Assembly (NCBI GenBank): GCA_964565665.1
Contig: CAZMFZ010000066.1
Location: 1 to 20,558, forward strand
Length of the DNA: 20,558 nucleotides
Source of the DNA: CAZMFZ01 sp964565665
Lineage (GTDB): Bacteria > Bacteroidota > Bacteroidia > Cytophagales > UBA9547
Direction: 5' to 3'
Below are positions 14,912-20,558 of this stretch, piece after piece (positions within the stretch are counted from its first letter, which is position 1; each line of letters begins with the position of its first letter). The translations under genes were made by a program, and so were the position numbers. The notes beneath the pieces are model-generated. The model saw only the letters and a list, made by a program, of their open reading frames with translations. It was not told the origin of the DNA and searched no databases.

Positions 14912-16108
14912 TCATCTATCAAACGAAAACATATCTTCGTTTTTACTCTTTCTGCCTTTTACCATATCTGTAATAATTTCAGCAGCTATTATGCTAAAAG
15001 TAATGCCATTGCCACCAAAACCTAAGGCATAGTATGTATGAGGTGTTTGGTTGTAGGTGCCGATGAAAGGCAGTGCATCTTTGGTGGTACCGAAGGTGCC
15101 GGTCCAGCTAAATTCGGGTATCAATTCAATATCGGGAAACAGTTTTTGAAAATCTTTTTTCAGCCATTCAGTTTTTGATTTTATGAGTCTATCACGCTTT
15201 TCAGGGCTATAAAAGTTTTCGTCTCTGCCTCCTAGTATTATGCGGTTGTCTTTGGTGAGGCGAATATATAGGTAGGGGTTTGCCGTGTTCCACAACAGTG
15301 TTTTCTCTTTCCAAACGGGTGATTGCATGTGTTCGGAAGCTAGTGCGTAAGTGGAATTGAGCTTCACAATTCTTTTAGAGATGAATTGGGCAATCTCGTA
15401 TCCGCTGGCGTTTACTATTTTCTTTGCGGTAATGGAGTTTCCTTTCTCGGTAGCGAGTGTAACCCCCGCTTTTTGGTATTCAATTTTAGTTATTCTTGTT
15501 CTGTCGTACACTTTAAGCCCCTTTTTAATGCTATAATTGAGCAATGCAAGGGTAAACAAATAAGGATCGGTGGTAGCACCTTGTGCGGAAAGAATACCTG
15601 AGTGTGCAGAAAAGCCAAATTGCTGCTTAATATCATTTTCATTGAGCAAACTCACGTCAAACCCTGCATTTTTACGATATGAATATTCGGTCTCTATTAG
15701 CTTTGCATCTTTTTTAGCGTCTGCAAAAAATAAACTCTTACGCCTTTCAAATAAATCAAATCCAATTTTTTGTGATATAAATTCAATGGTATCGATAGAT
15801 TGTGAGCAAAGTTTATAGGCGATTTCGGCATTGTTGATTCCGATTTGGTTGGCAAGTTTGCACAAGGGGGTGTCGAGCTCGTATTGCAATAGAGCCGTGC
15901 TGGCACAGGTGCTTCCTAGGCCTATGGTGCGGGCATCGACCAATACACAATTTACACCTGCATTGGTGAGGTAATAAGCGGATAAAGCGCCAGAAATGCC
16001 TCCTCCAATGATTACAACCTCCGTATTTTGATTGTGGTCGAGTTTAGGAAATTGCGATGGCATACCGCTATTGACAAGCCAATAAGGATACCCCGTGGTG
16101 AGATTCAT
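14912..16108 (-). CDS. FAD-dependent oxidoreductase (DAO/DadA-like)
   Basis: A 398-aa amine/amino-acid oxidoreductase-type flavoprotein. The N-terminal FAD fingerprint is VVIIGGGISGALSAYYL (about 31-47), followed by the acidic residue of strand 2 in VLVDAR. The middle is DAO-like (TTDPYLFTLALL, KKIVNASGYEI), and the end has SWTGTFGTTKDALPFIG and YYALGFGGNGITFSIIAAEI, the second FAD contact. This is the pattern of the DAO family (DadA, glycine oxidase, gamma-glutamylputrescine oxidase PuuB). The substrate cannot be decided; GSTCASTALLQYELD differs from classical DadA. The ATG at 16108 is preferred: the GTG at 16180 adds a Cys-rich stretch without homology. The 3' end abuts the MITE-like element. 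The gene has no close co-directional partner. Confidence 0.85.
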   Translation of the reverse strand: MNLTTGYPYWLVNSGMPSQFPKLDHNQNTEVVIIGGGISGALSAYYLTNAGVNCVLVDARTIGLGSTCASTALLQYELDTPLCKLANQIGINNAEIAYKLCSQSIDTIEFISQKIGFDLFERRKSLFFADAKKDAKLIETEYSYRKNAGFDVSLLNENDIKQQFGFSAHSGILSAQGATTDPYLFTLALLNYSIKKGLKVYDRTRITKIEYQKAGVTLATEKGNSITAKKIVNASGYEIAQFISKRIVKLNSTYALASEHMQSPVWKEKTLLWNTANPYLYIRLTKDNRIILGGRDENFYSPEKRDRLIKSKTEWLKKDFQKLFPDIELIPEFSWTGTFGTTKDALPFIGTYNQTPHTYYALGFGGNGITFSIIAAEIITDMVKGRKSKNEDMFSFDR

Positions 16109-16195
16109 AGGCAGAAGGAGATTAAAAAGATTTTTCAATGTGAAAACGCAATATTCACAGGTAAAAAACAATGCCACCACACTTTAGTAATGAAA

Positions 16196-16287
16196 ACTAC
16201 TTACCATTACTTACCAACTATGTAGTATATAAGTAGTGGGAGAAGTGATTACAGACAAACCGCTTATTGTACTTAACCAACTATGTA
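16196..16287. repeat. Short direct and inverted repeats beside the recombinase relic
   Basis: CCAACTATGTA occurs at 16214-16224 and 16277-16287, 63 bp apart, inside a longer similarity (ACTTA, one or two bases, CCAACTATGTA, two bases, ATAT). The first copy lies within the arms of an 8-bp perfect inverted repeat, ACTACTTA (16196-16203) and TAAGTAGT (16230-16237). Next to a recombinase remnant this could be an old attachment or arm-site region, but nothing shows it directly. Confidence 0.4.
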
Positions 16288-16422
16288 AAATATCATGTGG
16301 TAGAAATCGCAATAAAACATAAATTATTTCTTGGACAAGATAATCTTCAGAAGGCGATTCGCTACACCCATGTGAGCCCGAAAACTATCAATAAAATACA
16401 AAGTCCACTGGACCGTTTATGA
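16270..16422 (+). pseudogene. C-terminal relic of a tyrosine recombinase/integrase
   Basis: A plus-strand frame ending in TGA at 16420-16422 reads HVVEIA, LFLGQDNLQKAIRYTHVS and KTINKIQSPLDRL. Bacteroidota XerC/D-like integrases end with LLGHxSxKTTxxYTHVS followed by about 10 residues and SPLD. Here LGH has become LGQ, the TT pair before the catalytic Tyr region is KA, and the Tyr in RYTHVS is kept. The catalytic His and Arg of the RHxxRH part are not recognisable upstream, so only about 40-50 C-terminal residues remain. This is a decayed gene fragment, the trace of an integrative element. The 16423-16677 stretch after it shows no gene I can support. Confidence 0.65.
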
Positions 16423-16677
16423 GCTTCGTATTTTATATATTTGAAACACGATAAGTATTACCAAAGCACAAAATACGCCACTCAAAATAGATGAGCAAAT
16501 GAACGCGTAAATACTTGAAAATGAATGTATTACATAAAATTTAAAAATAATTCTAGGAAGGCAAATGAATTGCGTATAATTGCGTAAACAAAGGAGTTGT
16601 TGGGGCAATTGGGAGAAGCAGCACAGTGGCAACTACCATAAAAACAGTTAAAATTTAAACCTAAAACACTTTTCACT

Positions 16678-16923
16678 ATGTTACTTAGACAACTAGAGTA
16701 TTTTGTTGCTGTAGCCAAATTTAGAAACTTTCATAAAGCAGCAGAATTTTGTTGTGCAGAACAATCAACACTTAGCATTCAAATTAAAAAGTTGTAAGAA
16801 GAACTAAATTTTGAATTAATTAATAGAAATTCTAAACCTCCTGAATTAACAAAAAAAGGGAAAAAATTGCTGAAAAAGGCAGAAAAAGTAGTTGAGTTAG
16901 TTATCATTTTATTTGCGACATAA
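16678..16923 (+). pseudogene. Truncated LysR-type regulator with internal stop
   Basis: Starting at the ATG, the frame reads MLLRQLEYFVAVAKFRNFHK then AAEFCCAEQSTLSIQIKKL, then TAA at 16795-16797, then EELNFELINRNSKPPELTKK and GKKLLKKAEKVVEL before a final TAA. This is the winged helix-turn-helix of the LysR family (OxyR-like: QLEYFVAVA, NFHKAAE, SIQIKKLEEEL, LT..G..LL..A). The stop replaces Glu in the usual KKLEEEL (GAA to TAA is one change). The whole effector-binding domain is missing. The fragment ends 24 bp before the next gene. It is a relic and cannot make a regulator. Confidence 0.75.
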
Positions 16924-16946
16924 TTCAAACTTTAAACTCAAACAAA

Positions 16947-18202
16947 GTGAAAAAAATTAGTTTATCATTGCTGTTAATATCTGTTATCTTTATTTCTAAT
17001 GCCCAAATTAGGGTGTTATCAAACGGAAGAATTGGATTAGGCACTGTCAGTCCTATTTCTAGGCTCGATGTACGACAAGATAACGGCAGAATAACTGCTA
17101 ACGGATTGTATTTTTTTGGTTCTGCACTTTCTCCAGATGGCTTACCTTATTCTAGGTTAATTGAAAATTGGGGAATGCGTTATGCTTCTCCTGATAACAG
17201 ATGGGCATTTTCAACTTCAAACTCTATATTAATTGGTCACGTACCAACTGGTCAAGATTGGGTAGTGGTAATTTGTGGATGACAGGAGAAATAAGAACTA
17301 AAGGTCACATATGGTTATTCCCATTTGAAGGTCAAAACAATGGCGGTACTGCATACCTTCAAGCAAGAGACGGATCTAATACTAGAATTGGACTTACAAT
17401 TAGAGTTCAAGATAATGCTACTATTAGAAATGCTATTTATATCTTTCCAAGTAGCGATATTTATTTGAATTACGATAATGTTGGATATAGCTACATGCGG
17501 GGCTCATTATTGCAAACATCTGATGCAAGCGTTAAGGAAAATATCAAGCCGCTCATTAAAACTAAAGAGAAATTAATGCAACTCATTGCGGTTTCTTACA
17601 ATTATAAAGAAACTGCGACAGAAGCGGTTAAAACTACAACATTGAAAAGTGCTTCAACTGACTCAACCTTAGTTAGAAAGTATGGCAAAAACGAAGCCAA
17701 AGACAATCATTTTGGATTAATTGCCCAGCAAGTAGAAACTATTTTCCCAGATTTAGTGAAAACTGACAAAGACGGATATAAAGCCATTGCCTATACAGAG
17801 CTCATACCACTATTAATAGAAGCACTTAAAGAGCAAAATACACAAGTAGAAAAATTAGAAGCTAAATTTGCCAAAATAGAAGGTACTAAAGGCACTGCAC
17901 GTCAGGAGGGTGCATCTACCATCATCCTAGAAACTATAACAGGTGCTTATTTGTATCAAAATACACCTAACCCTTTCAATAAGGAAACGCAAATCAAATA
18001 TTATCTGCCTGAAACCTCTAACGAGGCAGCAATCTTTATTTACGATTTGAATGGCTCTCAACTTAAATCTTTGAAAATTTCAATCAAAGGAGAAAGTTTT
18101 GTAACTTTAAATGCAAGTGAATTAAAAGCAGGGATGTATTTGTATTCGCTTGTGAGTGACGGAAATGTTATAGACACCAAACGAATGGTGATTGTTAAAT
18201 AA
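16947..18202 (+). pseudogene. Secreted protein with S74 chaperone domain and T9SS sorting domain, frameshifted
   Basis: Two overlapping frames form one protein of 418 aa if one G is restored in the GGG at 17260-17262, giving GQDWGSGNLWMTGE. Domains: signal peptide MKKISLSLLLISVIFISNAQ (1-20); LGTVSPISRLDVRQDN, a motif common in Bacteroidetes surface proteins; a beta-rich middle; a Peptidase_S74 intramolecular chaperone domain (about 190-300) with the junction serine in TSDASVKENI and NHFGLIAQQVETIFPDLV; a short coiled coil (ALKEQNTQVEKLEAKFAKI); and a T9SS type-A C-terminal domain (about 336-418) beginning LYQNTPNPFN and ending MYLYSLVSDGN. It would be exported by the T9SS and anchored at the surface. 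The start is GTG. The frameshift is in a G-run, so a sequencing or assembly error is possible; if real, the gene is broken. Confidence 0.8.
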
Positions 18203-18227
18203 ATATTATAAACTAAATTTCAAAATT

Positions 18228-18839
18228 ATGAAAACGAAAAATTTTTATGTAATTCATGTATTAATGTTCTTTTTTGCAACTTCTTGCAATAGAGAACAAG
18301 CCTTAGAGCCTTTAAAAAAGGAAAGTGGCTTAATTTCATCAGCCGATAGTTTGGCTCGATTAGGAAATAGTACTGTTGTTTCCACCATTACAGGTGGTTC
18401 TCATTCGCCATCAGATACCAATAAAGTTGTTCCTATTTCAACAACCTCTGGAAATAATAATCATGAAAATGATACTGCTAAGGTGGTAATTTATCCGCCT
18501 AGTACAATCACAGACCCTAATTTGATTGCTCATTTGGATACTATTTCAAAAACATTAATTACAGGCGAGTGGGAGGAGTTTTCGGAATGCAATAAGTGCC
18601 ACACGTTAATTTTTAAATCAAACGGTGAGCTGAATTTTATTGATAATCTTGCGAAAACTCAAGAGAATTATTTTTATAAAGTATTATCGAAAGATTTGAT
18701 AAGTGTAAAATGGGAGTCAAATACATTTAAATCTTTTTCTTATAGTTTCAAGTCAACAGATACACTTGTTATAAAACAGTTTTTGCCAGTTGATTATGGA
18801 ATAACGGGTTATCAGGATATTTTACTAATTAAAAAATAA
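18228..18839 (+). CDS. Predicted lipoprotein, function unknown
   Basis: 203 aa. The signal peptide MKTKNFYVIHVLMFFFATSC ends in an ATSC lipobox, so the mature protein would begin with lipidated Cys20 followed by NREQ. A linker rich in Ser, Thr and Asn follows, then a small C-terminal domain with GEWEEFSECNKCHTLIFKSN (CNKC, possibly a disulfide) and beta strands like those of lipocalin-type or DUF4488-like domains (FKSNGELNFID). I do not recognise the family. It lies 25 bp after the S74/T9SS gene on the same strand and probably belongs to the same transcript. The ATG at 18228 is chosen over an upstream in-frame start at 18192, which overlaps the preceding gene and lacks a signal sequence. Confidence 0.7.
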   Translation: MKTKNFYVIHVLMFFFATSCNREQALEPLKKESGLISSADSLARLGNSTVVSTITGGSHSPSDTNKVVPISTTSGNNNHENDTAKVVIYPPSTITDPNLIAHLDTISKTLITGEWEEFSECNKCHTLIFKSNGELNFIDNLAKTQENYFYKVLSKDLISVKWESNTFKSFSYSFKSTDTLVIKQFLPVDYGITGYQDILLIKK

Positions 18840-18843
18840 CACC

Positions 18844-19056
18844 ATGAAAAAATATGTAATTATTCTAATCATTATCTCATTGTCGCATGTAGCCAATTGT
18901 CAAACTGATTATTATTGGTACAAAGGTAAGAAAGTAGATTTTACAATTTATTCTAATAAGAAGTATTTAGTTTTAAGTTCAACAGATACTGCTAAGGTCT
19001 TTAATAAAATTCGCCAATCCGTTCAACGTTTGGCGTTTTATGACTACAACAACTGA
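18844..19056 (+). CDS. Short secreted protein or N-terminal fragment (70 aa)
   Basis: Starts 4 bp after the lipoprotein gene. MKKYVIILIIISLSHVANCQ is a signal peptide with the NCQ|TD cut usual in Bacteroidota; the mature 50 residues begin DYYWYKGKKVDFTIYSNKKY. This looks like the first strands of larger secreted Bacteroidetes proteins (peptidase propeptide regions begin in a similar YYYYKG-K style), which suggests truncation. Just after the stop, fragments that look coding appear in other frames: MYRKNFQKSKI, EDLRDLKL and, in the third frame, NHEDFIEQLNLILTYN up to 19157. I think it is the remnant of a longer gene broken by frameshifts, but a short functional protein cannot be excluded. Confidence 0.5.
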   Translation: MKKYVIILIIISLSHVANCQTDYYWYKGKKVDFTIYSNKKYLVLSSTDTAKVFNKIRQSVQRLAFYDYNN

Positions 19057-19157
19057 CATGTATAGGAAAAACTTTCAAAAATCGAAGATTTAAGAGATCT
19101 AAAATTGTAAATCATGAGGACTTTATTGAGCAATTAAACTTAATTTTAACATACAAT

Positions 19158-19433
19158 ATGAAAAAGAAGATTTTAGTTCCTTTAACTCTATTTCTGCTAA
19201 TAGTAGGATTGACAAATTGCTCGAAGGACAATGAGCCTAAAATTGTTCCTTGCAATGAATCACAACTTGTTACTTGCAGTGAAACACCTCCCCAAAACGA
19301 AATATGTTTTGCAGCTTTTAACAGATGGTTTTACAACAAAGTGAATAAAAAGTGTGAGCAAATTGGATATAGCGGATGTTCACAAAAAGGTTTTAGTACA
19401 CAACAAGAATGTGAAGAATGTAAGTGCAAGTAA
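19158..19433 (+). CDS. Kunitz/BPTI-like domain lipoprotein (putative protease inhibitor)
   Basis: 91 aa. The signal peptide MKKKILVPLTLFLLIVGLTN is followed by Cys21, a Bacteroidota-type lipoprotein cysteine with an SKDNEP tail. The rest fits a Kunitz domain: Cys40, Cys50, Cys66, Cys74, Cys85 and Cys88 (or Cys90). The gaps 50-66 and 66-74 equal those of BPTI (16 and 8). RWFYN, the YSGC glycine-cysteine and the late GFSTQQEC (Kunitz FxSxxxC) are all in place. The expected pairing is 40-88, 50-74 and 66-85; Cys32 and Cys90 may add a fourth bridge. The residue after the second Cys (BPTI P1 Lys15) is Phe51, suggesting a chymotrypsin-like or elastase-like target if it inhibits at all. It probably sits on the cell surface. 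Kunitz domains are rare in bacteria; I am confident of the fold and less so of the activity. Confidence 0.8.
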   Translation: MKKKILVPLTLFLLIVGLTNCSKDNEPKIVPCNESQLVTCSETPPQNEICFAAFNRWFYNKVNKKCEQIGYSGCSQKGFSTQQECEECKCK

Positions 19434-19452
19434 TAGGTTTGAAAAAACACCG

Positions 19453-19582
19453 AACGCATAACACTATATTTATGCTAAAAGGGGTTTCAGAGGTATTTTA
19501 TAGTTTTGCTCTCTATCTGCCAGCATATCGGGCGGATAGGTGGGTGGTTCTAAATCCCCTTTCATCATAAATATTTAGCGTT
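19453..19582. repeat. Imperfect inverted-repeat element with inner hairpin
   Basis: The arms AACGC ... TATTTATGCTAAAAGGGG (19453-19484) and CCCCTTTCATCATAAATA ... GCGTT (19556-19582) are inverted copies with a few mismatches and a short insertion. Between them, CTATCTGCC (19513-19521) and GGCGGATAG (19531-19539) form a 9-bp stem with one G-U pair. The whole 130-bp unit lies between the Kunitz gene and the next gene and has no coding capacity. It may be a MITE or a dispersed repeat also serving as terminator. Confidence 0.55.
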
Positions 19583-19608
19583 AACTGGCATTTTAAAGCA
19601 CAACCTCT

Positions 19609-20355
19609 ATGAACAAAACTATATTTTTAGTTTCTCTTGCGTCTTTATTATTTTCAAAAATTCAAATAACCTTTTGTCAGGACAATTTATTGAAAATAAT
19701 ACCCAAAATGGGAGAAACACCCGATTTAAGTGACTCTTCTCAACAAAATTATGTTTTGAGAAACAAACTTGGAAAAGGTTCAAATAATAAAACAAAAAAA
19801 CAAAAAGAAGAATATCTAAAATATCTATTAAAAACTGATGAGACCAAATCCGATCCTTTCGAGATTTTAGGTGGTGGTTGTAGCTGGTATTGTGGTGCCT
19901 CTACTTATAAAGTAATTGCCTCTTCTTCACTTAGCTCTAACGGACAAATTAACTATTCTGCAAAAAGTGCGCATGATTTAAGTTATCGAACGACTTGGGT
20001 TGAAGGTGTGCCTGGAGATGGTATAGGTGAATTTTTAGAGTACTATTTTAAAAATGATTGTCCAAGAGTTACAACTATAATTATTAGTAACGGGTATGTA
20101 AAATCAGACAGAACTTGGAAAGAAAATTCAAGAGTTAAAACTCTAAAACTTTATTTAAATCAAAAGCCATTTGCAATATTAAGTCTTGCTGATTCAAAGG
20201 CAAACCAAATTTTTAAACTAGAAAAACCAATTGGAAGATACAAAGACGGAAAAGATATGGTTTTAAAGTTTGAAATAGCGGAGATATACAAAGGGGACAA
20301 ATTCGATGATACAGCCATTACAGAAATTTATTTTGACGGGATAGATGTTCATTGA
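19609..20355 (+). CDS. Secreted protein with NADase-type glycan-binding domain
   Basis: 248 aa. The signal peptide (1-23, ending FCQ) is followed by about 65 polar, Lys-rich residues, then a globular domain from about residue 88 to the end. Its segments (GGCSWYCGAS, SSLSSNGQINYSAKSAHDLS, TTWVEGVPGDGIGEFLEYYF, IISNGYVKSDRTWKENSRVK, then KGDKFDDTAITEIYFDG) match the discoidin-like domain found in the translocation part of streptococcal NADase and in many Bacteroidota exported proteins, called the NADase-type glycan-binding domain. It would bind sugars or a surface, not catalyse. There is no NADase domain here. The two Cys in CSWYC could pair. The probable context is the run of exported proteins to the left. 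A putative group II intron begins 17 bp after its stop on the other strand. Confidence 0.75.
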   Translation: MNKTIFLVSLASLLFSKIQITFCQDNLLKIIPKMGETPDLSDSSQQNYVLRNKLGKGSNNKTKKQKEEYLKYLLKTDETKSDPFEILGGGCSWYCGASTYKVIASSSLSSNGQINYSAKSAHDLSYRTTWVEGVPGDGIGEFLEYYFKNDCPRVTTIIISNGYVKSDRTWKENSRVKTLKLYLNQKPFAILSLADSKANQIFKLEKPIGRYKDGKDMVLKFEIAEIYKGDKFDDTAITEIYFDGIDVH

Positions 20356-20371
20356 AAGAAAAACTTTAGTC

Positions 20372-20558
20372 AATCGAGTAGACGGCTCCGCCAGAGTTAA
20401 CTGACGGAGTGCGCCTTTCACACCACTGTACATTATTGCGCATCGAGCAATACCTCTCGTATACAGCGGTTCATTAAACATAGGACTTACTTTTAAATAA
20501 TACTCACTCATACTTTCATACCCTCTTTTTCTCAGCCTTTCCAAGGTAATAGTAGTTG
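20372..20558 (-). mobile_element. 3' end of a group II intron with the tail of its reverse transcriptase
   Basis: Read on the minus strand, this begins with a protein tail TTITLERLRKRGYESMSEYY LKVSPMFNEP (given in two pieces), like the C-terminus of group II intron reverse transcriptase/maturases. It is followed by ACCGCTGTA (20470-20462) pairing with TACAGTGGT (20430-20422), as in the lower helix of domain V; then GTGTGAAAGG; then a domain VI-like stem CTCCGTCAG/CTGGCGGAG (20409-20401 with 20394-20386); then CTACTCGATT, the usual 3' end. The 50-nt domain V-like hairpin is longer than the canonical 34 nt and no stop codon separates the protein frame from it, so the copy may be degenerate or a variant. 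The rest is outside the window. Confidence 0.6.

Noticed and set aside
16417..16632. 71-aa minus-strand frame with a hydrophobic C-terminal segment
   Set aside because: The end could be a membrane helix, but there is no good start near it, the first half is Cys/Leu-rich and unlikely, and it opposes a relic region; not enough support.
1..20558. CRISPR array, tRNA or rRNA genes
   Set aside because: No regularly spaced exact repeats, tRNA cloverleaf motifs or rRNA core sequences were seen; the 3.4-kb array is degenerate and has no unique spacers.

Overview
The window looks like a chromosomal piece of a Bacteroidota (Bacteroidetes) genome. It is AT-rich. Several intergenic regions carry the Bacteroidetes -7 promoter box TAnnTTTG. 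Proteins include a TonB-dependent receptor, a PorE-like protein of the type IX secretion system (T9SS) and a T9SS C-terminal sorting domain. Two runs of exactly 10 N (216-225 and 5560-5569) sit inside conserved genes. They are probably scaffold gaps of unknown true length, so this is likely a draft or metagenome assembly.

Layout, left to right. Positions 1-4849 are on the minus strand: a Rel/SpoT-type (p)ppGpp synthetase/hydrolase cut by the window edge, a 53-aa small ORF, a PaaE-type flavin/2Fe-2S reductase, a degenerate tandem repeat array and a predicted outer-membrane beta-barrel protein. Positions 5133-12276 are on the plus strand: an SDR oxidoreductase whose catalytic Tyr position holds Ile, a small type II toxin-antitoxin-like pair whose RelE-like toxin has an internal stop, a TPP riboswitch preceding a TonB-dependent receptor (so predicted to take up thiamine), an N-carbamoylputrescine amidase-type nitrilase, and a TPR/PD40/CRD/OmpA protein resembling PorE. 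Positions 12389-16108 hold argC (minus) divergent from kmo (plus), then a 98-bp MITE-like element with an 8-bp target duplication, then a DadA/DAO-type FAD oxidoreductase (minus).

Positions about 16190-20558 form an accessory region. It starts with relics of a tyrosine recombinase and of a LysR regulator. These are followed by a run of exported proteins on the plus strand: a frameshifted S74-chaperone/T9SS protein, a lipoprotein, a truncated secreted fragment, a Kunitz/BPTI-like lipoprotein and a protein with an NADase-type glycan-binding domain. The window ends in what looks like the 3' end of a group II intron on the minus strand.

The metabolic genes do not form one pathway. They touch the stringent response (rel), arginine synthesis (argC), tryptophan-to-NAD metabolism (kmo), polyamine metabolism (the nitrilase) and thiamine uptake. 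The most unusual content is the surface/secreted cluster at the right, above all the bacterial Kunitz-type inhibitor, between decayed mobile-element remains and a group II intron.
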